Below are positions 51,953 through 61,146 of a stretch of DNA of 64,000 nt, piece after piece. Made by a program: the position numbers and the translations under genes. This DNA is from Pseudomonadota bacterium (GTDB lineage Bacteria > Pseudomonadota > Gammaproteobacteria > Burkholderiales > Burkholderiaceae_B). The stretch is taken from the NCBI GenBank assembly GCA_023440825.1, contig JAEXRL010000031.1:111389-175388 (forward strand), given 5' to 3'. The first letter of the stretch is position 1, and the number at the start of each line of letters is the position of its first letter. The notes under the pieces were generated by a model. It ran no database searches and had not been told where the DNA came from. It saw only the letters and a program-made list of their open reading frames with translations.

Positions 51953-52747
51953 TTAAAAAGTAATCGAAAACCCACCATCAACGACCAGTATATGTCCATT
52001 AACATATGAAGCAGAAGCGGAGGCTAAAAACACAGCCGCCCCACTGATCTCCGAAGGTTGCGCCCAACGCCCTAAAGGGTTCCTACCCACCATCAGCGGT
52101 CCTTTTTCAGGATCGGCCGCCAAAGCGGCATTGGACTCTGTAGCAAAGGTGCCTGGCGCAATACCATTGCTGGTAATACCGTGCGGGCCAAATTCCACCG
52201 CCAGAGCGCGCACCATAGCACTTAAGCCTTGTTTGGCAATGGGGTAAATAGCGTCCCCATAACGGGCTAGCTCACCGGCGATAGAGGTGACGGTAATAAT
52301 GCGGCCATTGGGCTTTGAGTGCTTCAGCATGGCCTGAGCAACTAGCTGAGACAAACGCAGCGGCGCCAGCAGATCAACCTGAATCAAGCTTTCCACGTCG
52401 CTCCAGTTGGCATCTTGCAAACGGCTACGTAAACGCTGCCCCACATTATTAAATAAAATATCAGGGGTACCAAAGCGCGCTTGCAAAGCCTGAAACGAAT
52501 CCGCCACCTGTTCAAGTTGGGATACATCCTGATGCCAGTAATGCAGCTCAAGCCCTTGATCGGCGAGCTCAGCCTGCACCTGTTGCAAGCGTTCAAGATT
52601 ACGCCCATTGATGATCACGCTAGCCCCGCTGGCTGCAAACGCTTTGGCGACCTCTAGGCCTAAACCTGCCGTAGAGCCCGTAAGCAATGCGAGCCGGCCG
52701 CGTAAGGAAAAGTCGGGGCGTGCTGGTGCTGTGCTGGGATGAGTCAT
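51953..52747 (-). CDS. SDR family oxidoreductase (gluconate 5-dehydrogenase-like)
   Basis: This is a short-chain dehydrogenase of 264 residues. The cofactor loop is LLTGSTAGLGLEVAKAFAAS, followed by NNVGQRLRS, and the catalytic Ser and Tyr-x3-Lys are in ITVTSIAGELARYGDAIYPI followed by AKQG. The end FLASASASYVNGHILVVDGG is the usual SDR dimer region. Similarity to gluconate 5-dehydrogenase types is suggested by the N-terminal FSLRGRLALLTGSTAGLG, but the substrate is unproven. It overlaps the upstream hydroxyacid dehydrogenase gene by four bases (ATGA), so both act in one operon, perhaps on sugar acids. Confidence 0.88.
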   Translation of the reverse strand: MTHPSTAPARPDFSLRGRLALLTGSTAGLGLEVAKAFAASGASVIINGRNLERLQQVQAELADQGLELHYWHQDVSQLEQVADSFQALQARFGTPDILFNNVGQRLRSRLQDANWSDVESLIQVDLLAPLRLSQLVAQAMLKHSKPNGRIITVTSIAGELARYGDAIYPIAKQGLSAMVRALAVEFGPHGITSNGIAPGTFATESNAALAADPEKGPLMVGRNPLGRWAQPSEISGAAVFLASASASYVNGHILVVDGGFSITF

Positions 52748-53718
52748 AGTACGTTCTGGGGCCGACCTGCTAAAAAGGCGTCGATGTTATCAACCAATTG
52801 ATTGCTCAGCGTTTGCATGGCCTGCTGACTGGCCCACGCAATATGTGGGGTCAAAATATAATTGGGTAAATCTAATAGACGCATCAGGATATGGTCCGCC
52901 GGTGGTGGTTCCGGTGTACAGACATCAATACCCGCTGCACCCAAAATGCCCTGACGCAAGGCCTGTTCCAAAGCTTGGTTATCAATCAAGCCACCGCGCG
53001 CGGTGTTAATCAAGATAGTGCGCCCCGGTTTCATTAAGGCAAATTCGGGGGCCGAGATCAGGTTCTCGGTTTGTGGCGTTAGGGGACAGTGCAAACTAAT
53101 GATATCCGCTTGCCTGAGCATTTGCTCGAAAGCGATCCGACCCGGACGCGTGTTTTCTGGGCTGACCCCTTTTTGTTCAGCGAACAACACCTTCATGCCT
53201 AAGGCTTCTGCCAATTTAGCGACGGCCTGCCCCAAAGAGCCCGATCCAACGATTCCTAATGTGCTTGCAGCCACATCGTAAATCGGATAGTCGAAATAAC
53301 AGAATTGATTCGCTTCTTGCCAGCGGCCAGCTTGTACAGACTGTCTATAGGGGATCAAACTACGGCGCAGGGCAAAAATCAAGGCAATGACATGCTCTGG
53401 AACGGTACGCGTCGCGTAGTTACGAATATTGCATACGGTGATGCCTTGCTGCTTACAGTGCTCTAGATCAATCATATCGCTGCCTGTGGCCGCTATAGCA
53501 ATCAGCTTCAGGCGCTTTGCCTGCACTAGCTGCTGCTTGCCTATCCCGACCTTATTGGTGATCACTATATCGGCGTCGGCAATTCTATCTGCCACCTGAT
53601 CAGAACGAGTACTGGGGTAGACAGTGAGCGTATGGGCAAAGCTAAAAGCAGGCATGGTGACGCTACTAGCCATTGTGTCACCATCAAGAAAAACGATATG
53701 TTGCGGACCTACAGTCAT
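52744..53718 (-). CDS. D-2-hydroxyacid dehydrogenase (glycerate dehydrogenase / hydroxypyruvate reductase type)
   Basis: This is an NAD(P)-dependent enzyme of 324 residues with the two-domain D-2-hydroxyacid dehydrogenase fold. The cofactor loop is TLGIVGSGSLGQAVAKLAEA, and catalytic Arg, Glu and His lie in NTARGGLIDNQAL (about 238), VCTPEPPPADH (about 267) and LTPHIAWASQ (about 292). The segment CNIRNYATRTVPEHVIALIF is characteristic of glycerate dehydrogenases. The ATG at 53718 has AGGAG ten bases upstream; the longer open frame from 53832 is rejected. It is the first gene of the run SDR, epd, fumC. Confidence 0.88.
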   Translation of the reverse strand: MTVGPQHIVFLDGDTMASSVTMPAFSFAHTLTVYPSTRSDQVADRIADADIVITNKVGIGKQQLVQAKRLKLIAIAATGSDMIDLEHCKQQGITVCNIRNYATRTVPEHVIALIFALRRSLIPYRQSVQAGRWQEANQFCYFDYPIYDVAASTLGIVGSGSLGQAVAKLAEALGMKVLFAEQKGVSPENTRPGRIAFEQMLRQADIISLHCPLTPQTENLISAPEFALMKPGRTILINTARGGLIDNQALEQALRQGILGAAGIDVCTPEPPPADHILMRLLDLPNYILTPHIAWASQQAMQTLSNQLVDNIDAFLAGRPQNVL

Positions 53719-53913
53719 TGAAAATGAGCTCCTGAAGATGCTTGTCAATATAAAAACGTGTCGACATACCCGGATATGATGACATAGATGCGCAGAAAGC
53801 ATTACTCTATAAAGCGGGAATGTCACCGGCAAGGCTTATCGTAGTGCAGCCCTGCCTTGACGTCGACAGTTTCCCTCGCCGACTGTGTTAACACTGAAAC
53901 AAGGTAATTTTTT

Positions 53914-55821
53914 ATGCTTTTATCTTTGCTTTTGTCCGTAACCGGACAAGCCATGGTTCCCCCCTCTGCTGCCGTGGCAAGGCCTAAGCAATATGATATA
54001 CGCGACTTCTTCCAAACCCCACAACGTAGTCAGTTTCGCTTGTCTGATGACGGAAATATGCTGGGATTTATGGAGTCAGTGTCGGTAGATGGTCAAGCTG
54101 CACGTAATAATATTCACGTGCAAGCGCTGGATGGCAGCACGCCCGTAGGCGCGATCAAGCGCTTGAGTGGCGTCACTGACCGCGACTTGGCCGCCTTTTT
54201 TTGGAAAGGTAACGATACGATTGTGTATGGCAAAGACGTGGGCGGCGATGAGAATTTTCATGTGGTTGCCGTTAACGTACACAGCGGCGACACGCGTGAC
54301 CTGACCCCTATGAGCGGGGTGCGCGCAGGGCTGCAAGACGACTTGCCCGATGACCCCGACCATATCCTAGTGAGCCATAACGGCCGTAATCCGGAAGTGT
54401 TTGATGTTTACAAAATCAATGTACACACCGGTGACAGCACTCTGGTGGCGGAAAACCCAGGAAATATTACCGGCTGGAGCACCGACCTAGAGGGCAAGGT
54501 GCGCTTTGCCATTACGTCGGACGGACTGGATAGCGAGCTGCTTTATCGCGTCGATGAATCGCAGCCTTTTAGCAGCCTAATCAAAACAGATTTCCGTACT
54601 ACCGTCAGCCCGCTCTTTTTTCATGTGGATAATCAACGCTTTTATGCACTGAGCAACCGTGATCGCGACACGCTGTCATTGGTGCTTATCGACCCCGAGC
54701 AGCCCGAAAGTGAAGAGCTTATTTTTAGCGTGGATGGTTACGATGTAGACTCTGCCAGCTTTTCACGCCTGCGGAAAATACTGACCGCCGCCTATTACGA
54801 AACTGATAAGCCGCAGCATGTTTATTTTGATCAAGACGATCAAGCCCGTCACGAATGGCTTAAAGCCCAACTGCCTGGTTATGAGCTAAGCCTGCAAAAC
54901 GCGACACGCGACGAGCAAAAGTTTATTGTCGCAGCCTATAGCGATAAGACGCCGGGTGTACGTTATATCTACGATGCTCAGGCAAATACCTTGCACAAGC
55001 TGGCTGAAATTAATCCTGCTTTGAGTGAGCAGGACATGGCACCTGTGCGCTCAATCCAGTACCCCTCGCGTGATGGCTTGACCATACATGGTTACCTTAC
55101 CTTGCCTGTGGGCCAAGAGGCTAAAAATCTGCCTGTGATTGTGAACCCGCACGGTGGCCCATGGGCACGAGACTCCTGGGGCTTTAACCCAGAGGCCCAG
55201 TTTTTGGCTAATCGTGGATATGCCGTCTTGCAAATGAACTTTCGCGGCTCGACCGGCTATGGGCGCAAATTCTGGGAGGCCAGCTTTGGCCAATGGGGCT
55301 TAAGCATGCAAGATGACATCACAGATGGCGTACAGTGGCTGATCGAGCAAGGCATTGCGGACCCCAAACGTATCGGTATTTACGGCGCCAGTTACGGCGG
55401 CTACGCCGTTTTAGCGGGTATCACCAAAACCCCCGATTTATACGCCGCAGCCGTGGATTATGTGGGCGTATCCAACCTGTTAAGTTTCATGGGCACCATC
55501 CCTCCCTACTGGAAGCCACTACTCACCAAAATGTATGCCATGGTGGGCGATCCGGTTAAGGATATAGACAAGCTCACCGCTAACTCCCCTGCCCTGCATG
55601 CCGATAAGATTATTACACCCTTATTTGTTGCCCAGGGAGCACAAGATCCACGCGTCAATATTGCGGAAAGTGACCAAATCGTCGAAGCTTTACGCAAGCG
55701 CTCTATTGATGTGGAATACATGGTGAAAGACAACGAAGGGCACGGTTTTGCCAACGAAGAAAATAAGTTTGAATTCTACGAACGCATGGAAGCCTTTCTG
55801 AACACCCACTTGCAGCCTTAA
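53914..55821 (+). CDS. S9 family serine peptidase (acylaminoacyl/dipeptidyl peptidase type)
   Basis: This is an exported peptidase of 635 residues with a short signal peptide (about 1-21). The N-terminal beta-propeller (about 30-370) is followed by an alpha/beta-hydrolase domain. The nucleophile Ser is in GIYGASYGGYAVLAG (about 492); the catalytic Asp is in GAQDPRVNIAES (about 577) and His in DNEGHGFANEEN (about 610). NPHGGPWARDSWGFNPEAQF is the usual oxyanion-hole loop. It probably degrades short peptides in the periplasm. It is monocistronic, with the GST gene 61 bases after. Confidence 0.93.
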   Translation: MLLSLLLSVTGQAMVPPSAAVARPKQYDIRDFFQTPQRSQFRLSDDGNMLGFMESVSVDGQAARNNIHVQALDGSTPVGAIKRLSGVTDRDLAAFFWKGNDTIVYGKDVGGDENFHVVAVNVHSGDTRDLTPMSGVRAGLQDDLPDDPDHILVSHNGRNPEVFDVYKINVHTGDSTLVAENPGNITGWSTDLEGKVRFAITSDGLDSELLYRVDESQPFSSLIKTDFRTTVSPLFFHVDNQRFYALSNRDRDTLSLVLIDPEQPESEELIFSVDGYDVDSASFSRLRKILTAAYYETDKPQHVYFDQDDQARHEWLKAQLPGYELSLQNATRDEQKFIVAAYSDKTPGVRYIYDAQANTLHKLAEINPALSEQDMAPVRSIQYPSRDGLTIHGYLTLPVGQEAKNLPVIVNPHGGPWARDSWGFNPEAQFLANRGYAVLQMNFRGSTGYGRKFWEASFGQWGLSMQDDITDGVQWLIEQGIADPKRIGIYGASYGGYAVLAGITKTPDLYAAAVDYVGVSNLLSFMGTIPPYWKPLLTKMYAMVGDPVKDIDKLTANSPALHADKIITPLFVAQGAQDPRVNIAESDQIVEALRKRSIDVEYMVKDNEGHGFANEENKFEFYERMEAFLNTHLQP

Positions 55822-55882
55822 TATTGGCTGCTCTAAGCTGATATCAAGCTTAGAGCAGCTCTTTTGAGTCGAGGATACTTAA

Positions 55883-56491
55883 ATGAAACTGTACTATTTG
55901 GCCGGAGCGTGCCCCTTAGTCACGCACATTGCATTGGAATGGATAGCCAAGCCCTACGAGGCCGAGTCCGTTAGTCGCCAAGGCCTGAAGGAACCCGAGT
56001 TTTTAGCCTTGAACCCGCTGGGAGCCGCACCTGTACTAAAAGATGGCGACCTTGTATTAACCCAGAGCAGTGCCATTCTGGAATACCTGGCTGAACTCAA
56101 TCCACAGGCCAACCTACTTGGCAAGACGGTGGCAGAGCGTGCTCAAACTCGTCGCTGGTTAGCGTTCCTGAATGCCGATGTACACCGCAACTTTGGGGTG
56201 ATATTTGGCGTGCAACGCTATGCACGCAGCGAGTCAGCACAGACCGAAGTCAAAGAGCAAGCCACTGAGCTTGTGCTTAATCAGCTAAGGCACGTTAACA
56301 AACACCTTGAAGGACGCGACTATCTTGGGGCCGAGCGCTCGGTAGCCGACGCGTATTTATTTGTTATTTTATTGTGGGTAAAGCGTCTGGGCCTAGACAT
56401 CAGCGAGCTGAAAAATCTGGAGCGTTTGCGCCAGCGTCTGGCTGAAGATCCCGCCGTACAGGCTGCCTTAAAAGCAGAAGGTTTGGCCTAA
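55883..56491 (+). CDS. glutathione S-transferase (beta-class-like)
   Basis: This is a cytosolic GST of 202 residues. The N-terminal thioredoxin-like domain has KLYYLAGACPLVTHIALEW with the beta-class Cys at position 10, NPLGAAPVLKDGDLVLTQ with the cis-proline loop, and SSAILEYLAELNP. The all-helical C-terminal domain ends in ERSVADAYLFVILLWVKRLG, with the conserved capping Asp. It should conjugate or reduce with glutathione, or act in detoxification. A stable hairpin follows 63 bases downstream. Confidence 0.92.
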   Translation: MKLYYLAGACPLVTHIALEWIAKPYEAESVSRQGLKEPEFLALNPLGAAPVLKDGDLVLTQSSAILEYLAELNPQANLLGKTVAERAQTRRWLAFLNADVHRNFGVIFGVQRYARSESAQTEVKEQATELVLNQLRHVNKHLEGRDYLGAERSVADAYLFVILLWVKRLGLDISELKNLERLRQRLAEDPAVQAALKAEGLA

Positions 56492-56554
56492 GCGTATAAA
56501 TTGCCTGCTTGCAAGCCATACTTGCTGCAGGCCTTAACGAGCCCCACCCCTATC

Positions 56555-56581
56555 GCATTGGGTGCATTGTGCGCCCAATGC
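56555..56581 (+). terminator. strong 11-pair hairpin downstream of the GST gene
   Basis: GCATTGGGTGC and GCGCCCAATGC pair over eleven positions (one wobble) around ATTGT. There is no T-tract, so Rho-independent ending is not certain; the hairpin could also protect the transcript's 3' end. Confidence 0.5.
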
Positions 56582-56710
56582 TGTAGTGCAAGGTAGTCAT
56601 GGTTTAATAACAAAATAGCACTGCAGCGGCTATACAAATAAGCAATATTGATATCTCCATTAGTTATAACGGCGTTAAAATTATGCCTCTACAAATAGGA
56701 AATATTCATC

Positions 56711-57424
56711 ATGCTAAAACCTAGCTCGTTGAAGCAAACATTCAGCAAAGCGGGAATGCTAACGCTGACACTGCTTATAAGTGCTCATGCGTATTCCGAA
56801 TCGCTCATTGAGCAAGGCAAGGCCATTGCAAACTCAGGTAGCGCTGGCGTGTTGGCCTGTATTACCTGTCATGGCGCCCAAGGCGAAGGAAATAGTGCAG
56901 CCAACTTTCCTTTTCTGGCAGGACAAGGTGCTGCTTACCTCAGCGAGCAACTGACGCACTTTCACCAAGGTTCACGTTCTAACCCTGTCATGGAGCCGAT
57001 TGCTAAAGCCATGTCGGCGGAACAAATACAAGCGGTAGCGGCCTATTATTCTGAATTGCCGGCTCCTTGGGATAAAACCGCACTTAGTAATTTGGTCGAC
57101 ATCTACCCCGACGAACAACAACTGGGCGCTTGGATTGCGAATCGCGGCAGTTGGGGTGACAACATCCCTGCCTGTATCCAATGTCATGGTCCAGGCGGTG
57201 TGGGCGTAGGTACCGCTTTCCCTGCCATTGCAGGTTTGTCAGCCGCTTATATCTCCGCTCAGTTCAAAGCATGGAAAGACGACACACGCGACCCAGGGCC
57301 TTTATCCTTGATGGGCGATATCGCCAAACGCATGAATGATCAGCAAATTCAAGCCACTGCCGACTACTTTGCTGGTTTGCCTGCGCAATTACAGCAAGCA
57401 GGTGCACAAGGAGCAAAACCATGA
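56711..57424 (+). CDS. tsdB: diheme cytochrome c4-type TsdB, partner of thiosulfate dehydrogenase
   Basis: This is a periplasmic diheme cytochrome of 237 residues. A signal peptide (about 1-28, ending AYS) is followed by two similar c4-like halves with heme sites CITCH (about 50) and CIQCH (about 155); each is followed by the Met-containing stretch (NPVMEPIAKAMSAEQIQAVA and SLMGDIAKRMNDQQIQATAD). In known TsdA systems a TsdB of this kind takes electrons from the dehydrogenase. Here the start of the next gene overlaps the stop by four bases (ATGA), matching a tsdBA operon. SD AGGAAA precedes the ATG. Confidence 0.88.
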   Translation: MLKPSSLKQTFSKAGMLTLTLLISAHAYSESLIEQGKAIANSGSAGVLACITCHGAQGEGNSAANFPFLAGQGAAYLSEQLTHFHQGSRSNPVMEPIAKAMSAEQIQAVAAYYSELPAPWDKTALSNLVDIYPDEQQLGAWIANRGSWGDNIPACIQCHGPGGVGVGTAFPAIAGLSAAYISAQFKAWKDDTRDPGPLSLMGDIAKRMNDQQIQATADYFAGLPAQLQQAGAQGAKP

Positions 57425-58350
57425 AAAAGTCCTGGATACATGCCTTATCGCTGCTGAGCGCGAGCTTTTTATTTTGTAGTGCAAGCAGTTATGCCCAAGG
57501 TGTAGATTTAGGGGAATACCGGCCTAAGTTTTCTCCTCCTGACGCCCATAGCATTCCGGACACCCCTTTTGGAGAGTCCGTAAAACGTGGTCAGGCTATT
57601 TTTGTGAAAACACCCCAAAATGCAAATAAGTTCGTAGGCAATAATTTAAATTGCGTGAGTTGCCACATGGATGCGGGACGACGAGAGAACGCTTCACCGA
57701 TGTGGGCCGCTTACGTGCTGTACCCGGCTTATCGCAGTAAAAACAAGCATGTCAATACCTTGGCTGAGCGTTTGCAAGGCTGCTTTGCCTATAGCATGAA
57801 TGGAAAAATGCCAGAAGCTAACGACACGACAATTGTCGATCTGGAAAGCTATATGTATTGGCTTGCTCGAGGTGCCCCTACCGGAGTGGTGCTGGAAGGC
57901 CAAGGCTTCAAACGTTTAGCAGAGCCCGCTGAAAAGCCCGATTTTGTTCGCGGCGAAAAAGTGTACGCTCAGAACTGTGCCCTGTGTCATGGTGAGAATG
58001 GTCAAGGCCAAAGCGTAAATGAGCACATGGTGTTCCCGGCCTTATGGGGCGACGATTCCTATAACTGGGGGGCTGGTATGCACAGCATTCCCACGGCAGC
58101 CGCTTTTATTAAGGCGAATATGCCACTAGGTCATGGCAACACCCTGTCTGACCAAGATGCCTGGGACGTGGCCTATTACATGAATGCCCATGAACGCCCT
58201 CAGGATCCACGCTTCAACGGTTCTGTGCAAGAAACACAGGAAAAATACCATGATGCAAAAACAGATCTGTACGGTCAAAAAATCAACGGAAAAATCTTAG
58301 GTGAAGGCTCCACGCCCAATGGCGGCCGCTTACGTGCGGATGCCCGCTAA
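57421..58350 (+). CDS. tsdA: thiosulfate dehydrogenase TsdA (diheme c-type)
   Basis: This is a periplasmic diheme enzyme of 309 residues that should couple two thiosulfates to tetrathionate (or the reverse). A signal peptide (about 1-25, ending SYA) precedes heme sites CVSCH (about 78) and CALCH (about 186). The family block ASPMWAAYVLYPAYRSKNKH is present, and the unusual Cys heme ligand of TsdA is in LAERLQGCFAYSMNGK (about 120). The second heme's Met candidate lies in IKANMPLGHGNTLSDQDAWD. HERPQDPRFNGSV near the end is also typical. The gene is coupled to tsdB and ended by a strong terminator. Confidence 0.94.
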   Translation: MKKSWIHALSLLSASFLFCSASSYAQGVDLGEYRPKFSPPDAHSIPDTPFGESVKRGQAIFVKTPQNANKFVGNNLNCVSCHMDAGRRENASPMWAAYVLYPAYRSKNKHVNTLAERLQGCFAYSMNGKMPEANDTTIVDLESYMYWLARGAPTGVVLEGQGFKRLAEPAEKPDFVRGEKVYAQNCALCHGENGQGQSVNEHMVFPALWGDDSYNWGAGMHSIPTAAAFIKANMPLGHGNTLSDQDAWDVAYYMNAHERPQDPRFNGSVQETQEKYHDAKTDLYGQKINGKILGEGSTPNGGRLRADAR

Positions 58351-58388
58351 GGCCTAGTAACTCCCTGCCCTGCTTTTTTAGGGCACTA

Positions 58389-58419
58389 AAAAGGCTCACC
58401 TATTACGGGTGAGCCTTTT
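58389..58419. terminator. bidirectional terminator between tsdA and livF
   Basis: AAAAGGCTCACC and GGTGAGCCTTTT are perfect twelve-base complements with a seven-base loop, giving a T-tract on both strands. It serves the two convergent operons. Confidence 0.93.
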
Positions 58420-58439
58420 AGCTACGCTAGGCACACTGT

Positions 58440-59141
58440 TTAACTGCCCAAGTACGCCTTACGTATATCTGGGTTCGCCAGCAAGTTAGCGCCAGTGTCT
58501 TGCATCACCAGTTTTCCGGTTTCTAGCACATACCCCCGATCGGCGACCTGCAAGGCTTTATTCGCATTTTGTTCAACCAAAAATACGGTAACCCCTTCCT
58601 CACGTATCGTACGGATAATATCGAAAATCTGCGCGATGATCAAAGGTGCCAAACCTAAGGTGGGCTCGTCAAGCAACAGCAAGCTGGGTTTGGACATCAA
58701 GGCGCGCCCTATGGCCAGCATTTGCTGCTCTCCGCCAGACATGGTGCCTGCCCGTTGTCGAGCGCGCTCTCGCAAACGCGGAAACAACTCGTAAACGTGC
58801 TCTTCGCCCTCTTCGATTTCTTGACGATTAATAAAAAAACCACCCATTTTCAGGTTTTCAGATACAGTCAGGTCGGGAAACACCCGACGCCCTTCGGGTG
58901 AAATGGCAATACCCTGGCGCATAATGCGGTGGGTATCCATCTGGGTGATATCCGTTCCCTGAAAGGTGATTTTCCCCGATGAGGCACGTGGAGAACCACA
59001 TACGGTCATGAGCAATGTCGTTTTACCGGCGCCGTTAGCGCCAATCAGGGTAACAATTTCGCCTTGATTTACTTCTACGCTAACTTGGTCCAGGGCTTGT
59101 ATGGCGCCATAGTAGGTGGATACCTGTTCTAACTTCAGCAC
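58440..59141 (-). CDS. livF: branched-chain amino acid ABC transporter ATP-binding protein LivF
   Basis: This is the second ATPase of the high-affinity branched-chain amino acid importer, 233 residues. It has Walker A (GANGAGKTTLL), the signature TMSGGEQQMLAIGRALMS, and Walker B (LLLLDEPTLGLAP), with the LivF-type opening LKLEQVSTYYGAIQALDQVS. The start is GTG at 59141, sharing its first base with the livG stop (TAGTG), so translation is coupled. It is last in the operon livKHMGF. Confidence 0.96.
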   Translation of the reverse strand: MLKLEQVSTYYGAIQALDQVSVEVNQGEIVTLIGANGAGKTTLLMTVCGSPRASSGKITFQGTDITQMDTHRIMRQGIAISPEGRRVFPDLTVSENLKMGGFFINRQEIEEGEEHVYELFPRLRERARQRAGTMSGGEQQMLAIGRALMSKPSLLLLDEPTLGLAPLIIAQIFDIIRTIREEGVTVFLVEQNANKALQVADRGYVLETGKLVMQDTGANLLANPDIRKAYLGS

Positions 59142-59920
59142 TACTCTTCTCCCAGGTAAGCTTTAATGACGCGCGGATCGTTACGCACTTGTTCGGGTAG
59201 GCCAGTGGCAATGGGCTTGCCATATTCCATCACCAGAATGCGATCGGACACGCCCATGACCAGACTCATGTCATGCTCAATCAATAATACAGCCACGTTG
59301 AATTCACGACGCAACTGATCGATTAATTGCTGCAGATCACGCTTTTCCTGAGGGTTCAGCCCCGCAGCCGGTTCGTCCAGTAACAGCAAACGTGGCTGCG
59401 TAATCATGCAACGGGCAATTTCCAGACGACGCTGATGACCATACGCTAAATTACCCGCTTCCCGATTGGCGTATTCACGAATATCCATGAAATCCAGCCA
59501 TTTTGCCGCACGTTCCTGAGCCTGTTCTTCAGAGCGCTTGTAAGCAGGCGTTTTTAACAAGCCTGCTACCAAACCGCCTTTAATCAGATTATGTTGCGCC
59601 ACCAGCAAGTTTTCTAGCACGGTAAGCTTTTTAAACAACCTGACGTTTTGGAATGTGCGCACTAAGCCTAGCTGAGCCACCTGATGACTACTTAAACCAT
59701 GAATGGGCTTGTCGTCCAAGGTGATACTGCCTTGCGTAGGGCGATAAAACCCACTAATGCAGTTAAAAACGGTAGTTTTACCTGCCCCGTTGGGACCGAT
59801 AATAGCAAACACCTCATCGCGCATCAATTCAAACTGCACATTGTCTACGGCCAATAAACCACCAAAGCGCATACATAGGTCGGAGACCTTTAATAAGGGA
59901 CTAGCTTGATTCACACTCAT
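59141..59920 (-). CDS. livG: branched-chain amino acid ABC transporter ATP-binding protein LivG
   Basis: This is the first ATPase of the Liv importer, 259 residues. Walker A is IIGPNGAGKTTVFNCISGFY; the Walker B region is RLLLLDEPAAGLNPQEK, with the LivG-specific AYGHQRRLEIARCMITQPR in place of the classical signature. It works with LivF on the LivH/LivM pore in the inner membrane. The start overlaps the livM stop by four bases (ATGA) and the stop shares a base with the livF GTG. Confidence 0.96.
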   Translation of the reverse strand: MSVNQASPLLKVSDLCMRFGGLLAVDNVQFELMRDEVFAIIGPNGAGKTTVFNCISGFYRPTQGSITLDDKPIHGLSSHQVAQLGLVRTFQNVRLFKKLTVLENLLVAQHNLIKGGLVAGLLKTPAYKRSEEQAQERAAKWLDFMDIREYANREAGNLAYGHQRRLEIARCMITQPRLLLLDEPAAGLNPQEKRDLQQLIDQLRREFNVAVLLIEHDMSLVMGVSDRILVMEYGKPIATGLPEQVRNDPRVIKAYLGEE

Positions 59921-61146
59921 GTACGCAGCTCCACGTGCGGACGGCTTACTGGCAAGAGGCCTTGTGGGCGCCAGGCCATCATAAAGACCATTACCAAACC
60001 AAAAATAAGCATTCTATATTCCTGGAACTCGCGAGCTAGCTCGGGAACCACGGTTAACACAATGGCAGCCAAAATAACGCCTAACTGCGACCCCATTCCC
60101 CCCAATACCACGATCGCCAAAATGAGTGCGGACTCGATAAAGGTAAAGGACTCAGGGTTGACCAGGCCTTGGCGTGCTGCAAAAAATGCCCCACCGAAGC
60201 CAGCAAACATGGCACCAATCGTAAAAGCAGAGAGCTTGATGTTGGTTGGGTTCAGCCCCAGAGAACGGCAGGCAATTTCGTCTTCACGCAAAGCCTCCCA
60301 GGCACGGCCTATGGGCATACGAATCAGACGGTTAGACACATACAAGGTGACAAGCGCCAGCACCAGCGCCATCAGGTAAAGGTAAATCACCACATCCTGA
60401 TTACTAAAGGACCACCCCATCATTTCATGGAAAGTCGTTTCCCCTTCTGGAGCACGACGGGCCATGACATAGCCAAAGAATGTAGGCTTGGGAATACCGG
60501 AAATACCATCTGGGCCACCCGTAAAGTCGTACAGGTTAATCAGCAATAAGCGTATGATTTCCCCGAACCCCAAGGTCACGATAGCAAGGTAGTCGCCACG
60601 CAAGCGTAATACAGGAAAGCCCAGCAAATACCCAAATAAGGCGGCCATCGCTCCAGCGGCGGGCAAGGCTTCCCAGAAACCCCAGCCCAGATATTGGTAC
60701 AGCAAGGCATAGGTGTAGGCACCCACGGCATAAAAGCCGACAAACCCCAGATCAAGCAAGCCGGCAAAGCCCACGACAATGTTCAAGCCCAGGCCTAACA
60801 TGACGTAAATCAGTACCAAGGTGGCGATATCGACCTGCGCGCGCCCGGTAGTAAAGGGCCAGATTAATGCTGCCAGAACAACTAATAGCACTAAGATTTG
60901 ACGTACCCGAGCCGAGGGCTGCGGCATAGTAAAACGACTGACCGCACTGAGTTGCCGCGCCCTGTGCAAAATAGGCTTAATCATTTGCACAACAAATACC
61001 AAACCCATGCCTATGGCTATCATTTGCCAGTCAGGCTGTAGCTCGGTTTTGATGCCTACCCGTAAGATTTGCAAGCCGAATATCGGGGCAATAATCACCC
61101 CTGCCAGAAGTGCGGCAATACAAGCATGAAAAATACGATTTGCCAT
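59917..61146 (-). CDS. livM: branched-chain amino acid ABC transporter permease LivM
   Basis: This is an inner-membrane permease of 409 residues with about ten hydrophobic segments. The LivM core is clear: YVMLGLGLNIVVGFAGLLDL, GFVGFYAVGAYTYALL and LRLRGDYLAIVTLGFGEIIR; GRAWEALREDEIACRSLGLN is the cytoplasmic loop that contacts the ATPase. The N-terminus carries an extra pair of hydrophobic segments (about 5-45), as in longer LivM proteins. Start overlaps the livH stop by one base (TAATG); stop overlaps livG. Confidence 0.96.
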   Translation of the reverse strand: MANRIFHACIAALLAGVIIAPIFGLQILRVGIKTELQPDWQMIAIGMGLVFVVQMIKPILHRARQLSAVSRFTMPQPSARVRQILVLLVVLAALIWPFTTGRAQVDIATLVLIYVMLGLGLNIVVGFAGLLDLGFVGFYAVGAYTYALLYQYLGWGFWEALPAAGAMAALFGYLLGFPVLRLRGDYLAIVTLGFGEIIRLLLINLYDFTGGPDGISGIPKPTFFGYVMARRAPEGETTFHEMMGWSFSNQDVVIYLYLMALVLALVTLYVSNRLIRMPIGRAWEALREDEIACRSLGLNPTNIKLSAFTIGAMFAGFGGAFFAARQGLVNPESFTFIESALILAIVVLGGMGSQLGVILAAIVLTVVPELAREFQEYRMLIFGLVMVFMMAWRPQGLLPVSRPHVELRT

